A DNA stretch of 64,000 bases from Amphibalanus amphitrite (Eukaryota; Arthropoda; Thecostraca; Balanomorpha; Balanidae). Under the pieces are notes generated by a model. The model did not search any database. It was not told where the DNA came from and saw only the letters and a list, made by a program, of their open reading frames with translations. Location of the stretch: NCBI RefSeq assembly GCF_019059575.1, contig NW_024881826.1, positions 558,001 to 622,000 of the forward strand. Direction: 5' to 3'. Shown here piece after piece: positions 54,223-64,000 of the stretch (positions are counted from its first letter, which is position 1; each line of letters starts with the position of its first letter). The translations under genes were made by a program, and so were the position numbers.

Positions 54223-56900
54223 TAGTGGTGTCATTTTCCAAAAAAAAATGCGTGACCGATACCGACCGAAACCGAAAATTGAGATAAATTTCCGACCGAA
54301 TACCGAACGATAACACCCCAAGCCAAAATTTGACCGAAATTTGACCGGAATTCTATTTGCTATTTTTCTACCCCAAAATTAAACTTATGGAAAATAATGG
54401 GAAATGGTATTTCAGTCCAAGTTCAGTCAATTCTTAGCCACTGCAAAATACATTTTGTGGTAGAAGTTACATTGCTAAGGGTAGTGGTTACACATGGACC
54501 TCAGCATTTCACAGATTTGGTTAATTAGAATTGTCAAGAATCTACTGTGGTCTATGTAAGGAAGAATACTCATTCATGTTGCAAAAGCACGATCAATTAG
54601 TAAGTCAAATGGTTGGTAATAGGTATGTTGACATGACAGCATTCCCTAGGAGAAAAGGCAGAATCAAAACCCCACAAAACACATCAACACTGCTTGGAAA
54701 CTGGCCTTGAGTCTTGAGATGTGGTCTGAGATACTCTACAAAGAATTTGACACTGAAAATCCAGCTGAAAAGGCAGGTATTAGGTAGCCCTGAGCCTAAA
54801 TTTCGTCCCAAAAATGAAATGAAAATATATTTAACTGGCATTTTGTCTTTTCTTTACAAGAAAACACAATATGCAGACAAAATGAATACAAAGCGGCGCA
54901 AAATAATAGAAGAACCAAGAATTGACTTTTAGGATCCTCTTCCCTAACGGAAGGATGCAAGATGATGACGTAATATTTATTTATATGCCCTTTTGGTTGA
55001 ATTATTGAAGGGAAATTAATTTTCTTGTTGTGAATTACACTCACAATATTGATTTCATTAGGATTCAATATCGTGTTGGATCATTTACATCAATAAAATA
55101 ATTCACGAGGCAGCATGTAGGAATCCAAAACTTTTTTTTTAGCAACTTAATCAGCTGGTTTAAAAAAATAGCCTCTATTATGGCGCATCTATTTCGAAAT
55201 CCTTGATAACCCATGTGTTTGGAGATGATGTGGAAGATTCCAGAAAGCGGACATGCCGAATCTGTAGTTTTTATCAAGATTCCTATGTTTTTATGTGGTG
55301 GTCATCTAGATTTCAAACATTTGGCTGGTACCTGCAATATTTAAGGAGAATGTGGAATAGAAGAACACCTGTGAAATGTGAATGTGATCACTGCTAAGTG
55401 CTAAGTGCTAACTGTCCAGTCTTCAGAAACACATTTCATTAATTCAAGTTCTTTTTCTCCTTGCCTTTTAAGATGACTTTAATGATTTTTGTAGGCAGTA
55501 TCTCTTTGATTAGGGGAGAGCGGGGCCAGTTGAAACACGGGGTCAGATGACACATGGCTTTATTTTCAACAATATGCAACATATGGCGTTGCCGACACCA
55601 CTGCGCATCCGCGCTCGATCACTTCCTTTGTCAACGGCGTTTGGGCGGCAAACGGACGGTAATTTTGATTTGACAATTGTTTTTGTGTTTTTGAGGGGCG
55701 TTTGGGAGAAATCGTTTTTATGAATATTTTGTGATATCTCATATACCTTTGTTTGCTGAAAGAAGAACTCCTGGCTCCGGAATAACACCTTATTTGGCCC
55801 TTCATTCAGCATGATGCCGTCCCTCCAGCTCGTTTGACATGTGCTTTACGGCGCGTGCGAGATGGCGGGAGCGGATGGGGTCAATTGAAACGCTTTTCTG
55901 AGGGTCAGTTGAAACAGGGCCACAGGCCGTTTCAATTGACCCCAGTGACCTTTGCAATGGTTATTGTTCAGGGGCTGTAAACATTAAAGGAAATAGTCCA
56001 CCTTTGAAATGAGCTTTTAAACTGAAATAGTAGTTTAATAGAGCTCAATTTTTGACTCCTTTTTCTCCAGCCTTTTGCTTGAAAGCACACTATAGCCTGA
56101 GATATTTCTATTTTTTCTCATCCGCCCATTTTACCATAGTCTATGTGCTTTATGTCACCTATTATGAGGAACTTTGCACTTTTAGCTTTCCAACGACCTA
56201 TTGAATGTACCATTTGGAAAAGTAAACCAGACAAAATATCTCCTTAAGAAAGTGGCCTTAAAGAGGAAAACATCCCATTGTTAAGGATAGGTGCAATTGA
56301 CCCCATGGGCTGGTTCAATTGACCCTCACATCGGGGTCATTTGAAACGGGCGTAGAGCTGTTTTATAAGCATGCGTTTGGCAGCAAAATATGTTTGAAAC
56401 ATAATTTTACATATCTTAAAATAAAGCCAAAAGAGCATATTTTTTCATGGCATTGTGCATTTTTCGATATGACAACTAGATCTCGCTGTGCATGTCAATA
56501 TACAAAAAGTGGTTCAACTGGCCCCGCTCTCCCCTACAGGTAACATTTTAACAGACTGGAATTGAGTTTCAAAATTGCGTGTACTTGTGGGGCCAACGGA
56601 GTCAAAATCAGCCTGCTTGTAGTTGTGGTTGGACAATGGGTGGCTGCTGCCTGCTGAGTGGGATGGCTACTGAAGTTGCCAAAATGTGGCATCTCTTGTA
56701 GCCTTTGGGGGAAATTTTGCAACTCTTTACCATTAACATCCCAATAAATTTCATTTTAACTAGGCAAAAATGGAATACTTTCTCTTTTTGAAAATGGTTT
56801 CACTGGCAGGGTGACCGAAAGTGTCCGATTTTTGGGGGGCCTGACCTACCGATTACCGAATCGGTCAGCATATCTTTTCGGTAACCGATTGACATCACTA
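54223..56900. mobile_element. hAT-like element inside the BEL/Pao fossil
   Basis: TAGTGGTGTCATTTTCC at 54223 and GATTGACATCACTA ending 56900 are imperfect inverted ends; ACCGA-rich sequence lies just inside both. Flanks GGTAAGAT (54215-54222) and GGCAAGAT (56901-56908) match at 7 of 8 bases. The left half (54320-55500) is AT-rich without a recognisable gene; a TA-flanked element fills 55513-56534. Confidence 0.68.
55513..56534. mobile_element. TA-flanked element with GGGTCANTTGAAAC repeats
   Basis: GGGGAGAGCGGGGCCAGTTG at 55513 and CAACTGGCCCCGCTCTCCCC ending 56534, bordered by TA on both sides. The motif GGGTCANTTGAAAC or its complement recurs at about 55540, 55878, 55908, 55928, 56285, 56317 and 56333. 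Tc1/mariner-type duplication; no transposase. Confidence 0.78.
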
Positions 56901-57481
56901 GGCAAGATGTGCGTGCAATCGAAGTCATCCAACTGCATTACATGAACATGGTGGACCAGTGAATCAGCGAGGCGGGTCGCTTCAATATCAACCGAGGACA
57001 CAAGGCGAAGCTGATGGGGCCTAGGTTACTTCGTGTCGCATATCGAAGTGTGGAGCCATTTTACCCATTGTGGCTGTAAAGGTTAAGAGTGAATCAGGCC
57101 ACTGCACGACGTTCGCCTTTCTTGATAGCGGGTCGACGCACTCATTCATATCCACGTCACTAATGCACAAGCTTAATTTGAAACACTTGCCCGGTCGTCA
57201 TCTGACACTGACGAGTGACGACAGTGGATCGGGCCGTTTCCGTACCGACTCAAGTAGTGGCTGGCCTGTCTATTACCGATTTGGAGGGAGAAAATTATCT
57301 GTCATTACCAGCACTTTATACGCTAACAAAACTAACAGTTGAAGCAGGCCAGTTCTCCAAGGTAGAGGATTTGGGGGAGTGGGCTCATTGATTCGCCAGT
57401 ATAAATTTAGAGCTAAAATGTGTTTGGTGTTTGATTCGTATCGAACGCAACGCCATTTAGATCCTGTATGGGCAATAACCA

Positions 57482-58620
57482 CAGGGGAGCACTGCCGCTT
57501 CAACCCTATTGGCCGTAGTGTCTAACGGTGGCGGCCATATTGCGCAGACCAGGAAACGGCTGCCGCCCGTGTTGAGGAATAGGGAATTCGGGACCTCGAT
57601 TTACGTTTGCGGCCGCCGTATCCGTTACGTTCATGTTACGTAGATACGGAACCCGGCACCCTACGCAGAATTGAGTGGGGAATACGATCGTATCTTCAGA
57701 ATTCCTCAAATTTACTCGCCGGACCTACATTTGCCCCGGCCGAGGGGGTTGATTGAACCCACCTCGCTAATGCGCCGCTAATTAAACTAGAATTAAGCGG
57801 TAAAGTGGTCGTTTGCGGCAAAGTATAATGCAGAGTGACTGGTAGGAACCCGCTGTAAGGGTTTCAGGTCAACCAGTGGCCTCTGAGGTCAGGTCAAGTG
57901 ATCTAAGGCACGGGTTCGGTTTTTGGTAAATAACTTCGCCAAAAATGGCCGTAGAGCCGCGATTTTGGCATCATCGTGTTCAGCTAGCTCAGGCGCATCG
58001 AGTGACATACTTTTTGTTCCGGTCAGGTCAACTTAGGGTGTTGACCTCAGGTCAAGGTCAGGTCAGCACCCTCAGGTCACGAAGTTGGTCGAAAGAGGTC
58101 ATGTCGCATATCATTCGATTCGGCAGGTCTTCCTGAGTCCATTGGTGGCCTTTCTGACTCGCTAGCTCAATTTGATCGGGAGTTATTGAAGGAAAATTGT
58201 GACCCTTGTGACGTCACAAATGACGTCACGCAAGGGCAACAATGCAAATATGAAGCATAGAATCTTGCAAAGACTGCATGAAATCATGATTCTATATGCT
58301 TGAGATAGTTTCAGATCATTCTCGGCGCCAAAATAGCAATTTTCATATTTCCCCATTGATTTATAAGGGTTTAACGTATTAGTTCCTTGTATCTAAGGAT
58401 TTTTTAGGGTTTCATCTTGTTCTCCACTCAATTCTGCGTAAGATGCCGGGTTCCGTGTCCACATAGCTTGAACGTAACGGATGCAGCGACCGCAAACGTA
58501 AATCGAGGTCCCGAATTCCCTATTCCCCAACACAGGCGGCGACCGCTTCCTGGTCTGCGCAACATGGCGGCACCGTTGGACACCATCTGGCGGCCGATGC
58601 GCATTCCACATTATAGAGTT
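57482..58620. repeat. Inverted-repeat structure holding TTAA-family module sequence
   Basis: About 57508-57690 is mirrored at about 58420-58600; both are copies of the dispersed repeat at 1395-1545. The spacer carries GGTCA arrays (57865-57900, 58020-58090), the AATAACTTCGCCAAAAATGG...GTAGAGC module (57928) and TGACGTCA sites. 57341-57481 is unrecognised. Confidence 0.6.
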
Positions 58621-59249
58621 CAGTGGCAATAACACTACAGGTACCCAAAATTGCCGCGCTTGCGGCGCACAGTTTTTAGCGTAGCGAAAAAAAGTGGGGG
58701 CGTTTAAGGTCCCCAACAACTCGTAGGTTAAATACGACTGGCATTAGAAATTGTTTTTATATCCGTTCAAAATAATCCCCTGTGCCTGTGCTTGTGAGAT
58801 ATGAATGTACAACGGTACAGTGCTGGTCTCGCTGCGTGGTAGCCGTACTCTTCTTTTTCGACAAAGCTGACAATACATCACACCCAATTAGGCTATGGTA
58901 TCAGTCACTCGTTAACAACTAAAACATGCGAGGCTACACTACTTTAATTGGGCTCGTCATTGATCAAAACTTTATTTCAATTTGGCGGCGACTTTTCCTT
59001 GCCCCATTATTAGGAGTACAATTTGTCTTATGTTGGGCCTACGCGATAGTTTGGAAGATCGCGCGACTTGTGGTTATGATTTCCAAGTGACTGATAGCAT
59101 AACCTTCGAGTAATTTCGATCTTGTCGGAAAGATAATCCATACCACGCGGGAAGAAGAGGACTGTACTGACGTTGACCTCGCGACCGCGGTTACCGTCGA
59201 CAGCTTGGCCTGGGGCGGATGTCTGAACCGCACCCTCCATCTTGCATAG
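58621..59249. other. No gene recognised
   Basis: Mostly AT-rich; no repeat or domain identified. Confidence 0.4.
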
Positions 59250-59560
59250 AACTTTGGTGACACGACCGAGGCTTGTCGGCTTGTTTAGCTCTTCAGATGT
59301 GAATTTTCTGAACGACTTTTTCCTGGCTGCTTCTTCCGCGGCGGACGCGCGCTGTTTCTTGAGCTTCCAGGTCTCGCGGTTTTGGTCGGTGGGTGATCGG
59401 CGTAGAGCTGCTCTCGCCTCCCGGCGCTCCGCCACCGCCGCAGCCAGCTCGGGGTCGGCAGCCCACGGTTTGGGGTCCGCTCTTGCTCCTCGAGGGATAC
59501 GACGTGCACTAGCGTTCATCATGGTCTCCGCCAGGTGCTGGGCCATCTGATTCGTGGTCC
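59250..59560 (-). pseudogene. LINE ORF2 fragment (endonuclease-RT linker)
   Basis: Minus strand: IPRGARADPKPWAADPELAA, then AVAERREARAALR and FTSEELNKPTSLGRVTKVL. An Ala/Arg-rich linker starting PRG.R.DP.PW and ending in an LNKP..LGRVTKVL block is typical of the region before the reverse transcriptase in arthropod LINE ORF2 proteins. The rest of the frame (59030-59240) is not recognisable. Fragment only; not the same family as the LINE at 12758. Confidence 0.5.
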
Positions 59561-59984
59561 GGTCCGGCCGGGGGGGGGGGGGGGCTGCGAACTTCAATTC
59601 GCATTCGACCCTTCTTCGTCGTTCGGGTCGCATTTCGACCCGAACTTCAATTCAATTCGACCCTAGGCCACAGGTCGCGGCCTAGGGTCGTACCTCCTCC
59701 AAAAACGGAAAGCTCCTCGGTTTCGGCCCACTATTTTTGGGGGTGTGGTGCAGCTGTTTTTATTTTTTTTATTCAATTTCGTTTTATTTTTCGCCCTCAG
59801 GGGGGGGGGGGGCATGGCCCCCGTAACCCCCTCCCCTGGCTACGTCCCTGAGACGCACCCCTTTCAGCATCAATTAATTCTAACCACCGAAGTCATTTTT
59901 CTACCTGCCACTTTTTCATTCTGATGACGATGCTGCCGTTATGTATTGAAACCGGTCTCAGACGCTGACCTGTGAAGTGTTGAC
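59561..59984. other. G-run, TTCGACC repeats and a lone hAT-like right end
   Basis: G14 at 59570; TTCGACCC/GGGTCG motifs at 59600-59700. CCCTGGCTACGTCCCTG at 59835-59851 is a right end of CAGGGACGTAGCCAGG type without a matching left end in the window. Confidence 0.45.
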
Positions 59985-60728
59985 ATGGCATTTCTGCGAC
60001 ACTGCGCTGTTGGTCGACTGTGGCAGCGACCGGTGTGCCTTGGACGAGCGGTGACCTTCACCCCTTTTCCAGCTGTCGCAGTCTCCCACAGAGAACAGGA
60101 CGTGGCCGCTGGAGCTGACAACAATCTCCAATCTAATCACGACTCAGCTGCAAATCCACTTCTATGTGGCTGTAAGCCAGCGCTGTCCGGGCCACGGGCG
60201 GCACCGGCCCGGGCCGCCTCGGGAGCCGGGGTGCAGAGTGGGCCGAGGACGGCCGCCGGCGGCGAGCCGCTCCGCTGGCGCGCTCGGAGGAGTGCCGGCG
60301 TCCCTCGCCGGCTCTCAGACACAGAGCCGGACTGGCAGGGATTATCCTGCACGGCCGGTCTCCAGGCCGGCTTACCAGGCCGGTCCGCGGCCCGCCGCGC
60401 GCTGAGCAATGACCAGAAATGGACACATGGGCCGTCAAGGTCACACCGAAGCGCCTGTACAGTGTACAGGGGCTACAGGCAAAGTGACATCACTGCCTGC
60501 GATTGCACATTTGCCATCTCTCTGGTCATGAGCAGTGAAGTTTCACAGTTGTAGATCGGCATCGATAGCAGTATTCAGGACTTAAAATTAGCATTGACAG
60601 CTAAAAAGGTAGGGTTCTCATGAATTTGATTTTTATTTTTATTTTAAACTACTTGGCGGCCGAGAAACGTTTGGGTATCTGCAACTACCTACCTGAAGTA
60701 ATGGGAACCCGCATGAGTTCAAGGACAT
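59985..60728. other. GC-rich stretch with an unrecognised open frame
   Basis: The plus-strand frame 59985-60554 (189 aa) begins MAFLRHCAVGRLWQRP and is Ala/Gly/Arg-rich at 60175-60420. Frames are open on the other strand too, as expected for GC-rich DNA. No domain recognised; I would not call it a gene without expression data. Confidence 0.3.
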
Positions 60729-61050
60729 TTGGAGCAAATGTTATATCAATGTGTCGCTGCTTCTCACTCACGCCACTACCCCTTGGCCCTTGCCTTCAAA
60801 CGACACTCCTCAATCCTTGTGCTCGTCTCGTCTGAAAAGTTGAATGAGCGCGTGTGTGCCTATTCGATGTGTGCGGATATACGAAATGTCAACATCTGCC
60901 AGTGCCGATGCACGCAGCCGACGCCGGACACCAGCTACTGTGCGGTGCTGGGCTCGCCGGACCTGGTGGCCGGCGATGGTGTGCGGATGGGACCCGGCAA
61001 CGCCGGACCTGGTGTGGCGAGGGCCGAGGCGCTCGCCGTGCTGGGCACCG

Positions 61051-62070
61051 ACACAGGCCACATCGGCAGTCCACTCACCGACACAGGCTACAGCGGCAGT
61101 CCACTCACCGACACAGGCCACAGCGGCAGTCCACTCACCGACACAGGCCACAGCGGCAGTTCACTCACCGACACAGGCCACAGCGGCAGTTCACTCACCG
61201 ACACAGGCCACAGTGGCAGTCCACTCACCGACACAGGCCACAGTGGCAGTCCACTCACCGACACAGGCCACAGCGGCAGTCCACTCACCGACACAGGCCA
61301 CAGTGGCAGTCCACTCACCGACACAGGCCACAGCGGCAGTCCACTCACCGACACAGGCCACAGCGGCAGTCCACTCACCGACACAGGCCACAGCGGCAGT
61401 CCACTCACCGACACAGGCCACAGCGACAGTCCACTCACCGACACAGGCCACAGCGGCAGTCCACTCACCGACACAGGCCACAGCGGCAGTCCACTCACCG
61501 ACACAGGCCACAGCGGCAGTCCACTCACCGACACAGGCCACAGCGGCAGTCCACTCACCGACACAGGCCACAGCGGCAGTCCACTCACCGACACAGGCCA
61601 CAGCGGCAGTCCACTCACCGACACAGGCCACAGCGGCAGTCCACTCACCGACACAGGCCACAGCGGCAGTCCACTCACCGACACAGGCCACAGCGGCAGT
61701 CCACTCACCGACACAGGCCACAGCGGCAGTCCACTCACCGACACAAGCCACAGCGGCAGTCCGCTCACCGACACAGGCCACAGCGGCAGTCCACTCACCG
61801 ACACAGGCCACAGCGGCAGTCCACTCACCGACACAGGCCACAGTGGCAGTCCACTCACCGACACAGGCTACAGCGGCAGTCCACTCACCGACACAGGCCA
61901 CAGCGACAGTCCACTCACCGACACAGGCCACAGCGGCAGTCCACTCACCGACACAGGCTACAGCGGCAGTCCACTCACCGACACAGGCCACGGCGGCAGT
62001 CCACTCACCGACACAGGCCACAGCGGCAGTCCACTCACCGACACAGGCCACAGCGGCAGTCCATTCTCCT
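61051..62070 (+). repeat. 34-unit 30-bp minisatellite
   Basis: Thirty-four consecutive 30-bp units (ACACAGGCCACAGCGGCAGT then CCACTCACCG), many identical. Because 30 is a multiple of three, five of the six frames stay open; one gives SPLTDTGHSG decapeptides within a 469-codon frame from 60729 to 62138. The N-terminal 105 codons and the 20 after the array resemble nothing I know. Could be a repetitive protein or a plain minisatellite; I favour the latter. Confidence 0.95.
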
Positions 62071-62144
62071 TGGAAACGTCAGGCACCACGCTGGCACCCT
62101 CTGAGTGCTTCATGTCGATAGCATACCTGGCTTTGTGACTGTGT

Positions 62145-62620
62145 TTAACCCTCGCCCTGCTGGGGGGTGCTCTGCTGGGGGGGGGGGTTGAACACCCCCT
62201 GTGGCTTTTTGCGAATATCTCAAAAAACGGCGGCGCTTGGCACACCTTAATGTTGTGAGAATTTCAGACCAAGGTCATTCAAGGTCAGATCACTAGGTCA
62301 CTTGAAGTGATCTCACGTCATAAAAAGTTTCAATGTCTGTCATAGCTACACCGATTGACCGATCGCTTTGAAGCTTTCAGCGATTAGCAATAGCATGTAC
62401 AAAATGTTTATCTCAGAATTTCGATATCGATGACCTAAGGTCATGTCAATTTTGCGACCTCCCCATTATAAGTCAATGGGAGAAAACTTAAATGCGCCGC
62501 TTTTGGACGAAAGCCATTATAAATACTCCCATCTCTGAATAACTTAGACTTTAGACACACGTTATGGTGTCCTCGACCCCTGTTTATGCCCCTGAGGCCT
62601 TTTTTTTAATAAATTTCAGC
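62145..62620 (+). mobile_element. TTAA element, GTTTGAACACC hairpin subtype, copy 4 (truncated)
   Basis: TTAACCCTCGCCCTGCTGGG at 62145, then GGGGTTGAACACCCCC and the same interior as copies 1-3 up to about 62600. The right two thirds are missing. A local duplication of CTGCTGGGGGG lies near the left end. Confidence 0.78.
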
Positions 62621-62659
62621 TCGATTGTTTGAATTGACGGATTGACAGAGCCGGAGCCC

Positions 62660-64000
62660 ACACTGAAAACTTTTTTACCATTTCCTGGGGGGTAAACCCG
62701 CCATAGCATGGTAGCTTGACACACAGACGTTTTTTACCACCTTCCAGATGGTAAATTTTACTCTTTCATGGAGAGTAAACTCGTCAGGGAGGGGTAACGT
62801 GACACCCAGACGTTTTTTACCATCTTCTGTATGGTAAACTCTTTTGATTTACTCTCGTCTAGAGGGTAACATTTTCGGAAGTTACGCTCTGTGGAAGGGT
62901 ATCTCTTTAATGTGACCCTCATCTAAAGAGTAGCATGCCATCTACTCTGTGATTAACCCTCTTACAGAGAGTATACCCTTCTGGCTTACCCTCAGTCATA
63001 TGGTAATGCTTACTCTTCCCCAAAGAGTTTACCCTCCAGAGGATGGTAGCTTGACACACAGACGTTTTTTACCACCTTCCAGATGGTAAATTTTACTCTC
63101 TCATGGAGAGTAGACTCGTCAGGGAGGGGTAACGTGACACACAGACGTTTTTTATCATCTTCTGTATGGTAAACTTTTTGATTTACTCTCGTCTAGAGGG
63201 TAACATTTTTCAAAGTTACACGCTGTGGAAGGGTAACTCATTAACGTGACCCTCCTCTAAAGAGTAGCATGCCATCTACTCTGTGCTTTACCCTCTTACA
63301 TAGAGTATATCTTTCTGGCTTACCCTTAGTCACATGGTAAAGTTTACTCTTTCCTTTAGTGTAAATCCCCCAGAGGATGGTAACGGACCCACAGACGCTT
63401 TCTTCAGAAGCTTCGCGAAGCTTCTGTTAACCGGAGTTCATCAACTAAAAACATGATTCCAGAGCAACAATATATTTGGCATGCCGTAAAAACAATACGG
63501 GGGGTTCACCAGCCATGAACATTGTGAGACTCTCCACTTAATCATACGGAGTTATAGCTCCGTATGAATAAGTGGAGAGTCTCATTCGATGGGCATACGG
63601 AGTTATAACTCCGTATGAATAAGTGGAGAGTCTCACAATGTTCATGGCTGGTGAACCCCTCGTATTGTTTGTACGGAATGCCAAATATATAGTGTTGCTC
63701 TTGAAGCATGCTGATTAGCTCCGGTTATCAGAAGCTTCGCGAAGCTTCTGAAGAAAGCGTCTGTGGGCCCGTTACCATCCTCTGGGGGGTTTACACTAAA
63801 GGAAAGAGTAAAATCACCATGTGACTAAGGGTAAGCCAGAAGGATATACTCTATGTAAGAGGGTAAATCACAGAGTAGATGGCATGCTACTCTTTAGAGG
63901 AGGGTCACGTTAAATAGTTACCCTTCCACAGCGTGTTACTTCGAAAATGTTACCTTCTAGACGAGAGTAAATCAAAAGAGTTTGCCATTCAGAAGATGGT
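62660..64000. mobile_element. Large palindromic element with GGTAA/TTACC repeats, cut by the window edge
   Basis: A ~340-bp block (ACACAGACGTTTTTTACCAC ... GGGTAACGTGACAC) is repeated at about 62720 and 63055. From 63390 the sequence turns round a centre near 63580, and 63640-64000 mirrors it in reverse. AGAAGCTTCGCGAAGCTTCT occurs in both arms (63407, 63731), and CATACGGAGTTATA.CTCCGTATG forms nested hairpins at the centre. No coding capacity. The right end lies beyond the window. Confidence 0.82.

Larger units (their letters stand above)
48900..57340 (+). mobile_element. BEL/Pao retrotransposon fossil, heavily interrupted
   Basis: Separated blocks in the order of a BEL/Pao element: gag-like sequence (about 48905-49030 and 49815-50365, with LRERYGQPSTIAAAF and KLPSLLRNRW), a double zinc knuckle (about 54055-54200, with a CFGCLRSGH motif) and an aspartic protease start (about 57070-57170, with FAFLDSGSTHSFIS). 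No reverse transcriptase, integrase or LTRs were seen in the window. The copy is broken in several places and split by a mariner element, a 3.5-kb stretch containing hAT-like and TTAA elements, and another hAT-like element. Old, given the number of later insertions. Confidence 0.75.

Noticed and set aside
59985-60554. 189-codon open frame, possible host gene
   Set aside because: Open in several frames on both strands and without any recognisable domain; kept only as unrecognised sequence.
61051-62070. CRISPR array
   Set aside because: Units are contiguous with no unique spacers, and the DNA is clearly animal.

Overview
Every recognisable coding sequence in this window belongs to a mobile element; I could not identify a single host gene. 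The DNA is animal and probably arthropod: a (CCTAA)n stretch at 11568-11641 is the arthropod TTAGG telomere motif, and the element mix (Tc1/mariner incl. DD37D, PIF/Harbinger, hAT-like ends, BEL/Pao, DIRS-like, Penelope-like, CR1/Jockey-group LINEs, tRNA-type SINEs) fits a crustacean-like genome. That taxonomic guess is inference, not a measured result.

Layout. 1-1.4 kb: a mariner relic and a DIRS-like fossil. 1.65-7.3 kb: a hAT-like composite (8-bp target duplication CAGATAGG) holding a large palindrome that itself took two later insertions. 7.3-9.9 kb: a second palindrome and two TTAA elements. 11.2-12.2 kb: a fold-back element with the telomere-like repeat at its heart. 12.26-21.5 kb: a DD37D transposase gene split by a nearly complete 8-kb LINE (7-bp target duplication). 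22.3-27.5 kb: a Penelope-like endonuclease split by a 4.4-kb hAT-like element (ATGCTCAT duplication). 27.6-29 kb: CT-rich simple sequence. 29.8-34.9 kb: one tRNA-type SINE on the minus strand interrupted by two elements with 9-bp duplications. 35.2-45.5 kb: mostly TTAA elements, several back to back. 45.8-47 kb: a decayed Harbinger transposase. 47.2-57.3 kb: a SINE and a BEL/Pao fossil, broken up by hAT-like, mariner and TTAA insertions. 57.5-64 kb: an inverted repeat, a LINE scrap, a 34-unit 30-bp minisatellite and the start of another large palindrome that runs off the window.

The most striking component is a set of about a dozen noncoding, roughly 0.9-1.2 kb elements bounded by TTAA, together about 20% of the window. 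They differ in terminal sequence but share one plan: TTAA-CCC ends, a G-run/C-run hairpin inside each end, one end with the terminal box doubled across a short spacer and the other single, a conserved GGTTTTTCGCAAATAACT-like start after the single end, and dense GGTCA/AGGTCA repeats within. The asymmetric ends recall piggyBac transposons. No transposase for them is present here.

Because many insertions kept exact target duplications or have an unoccupied mirror copy in a palindrome arm, much of the insertion order can be read directly from the sequence.
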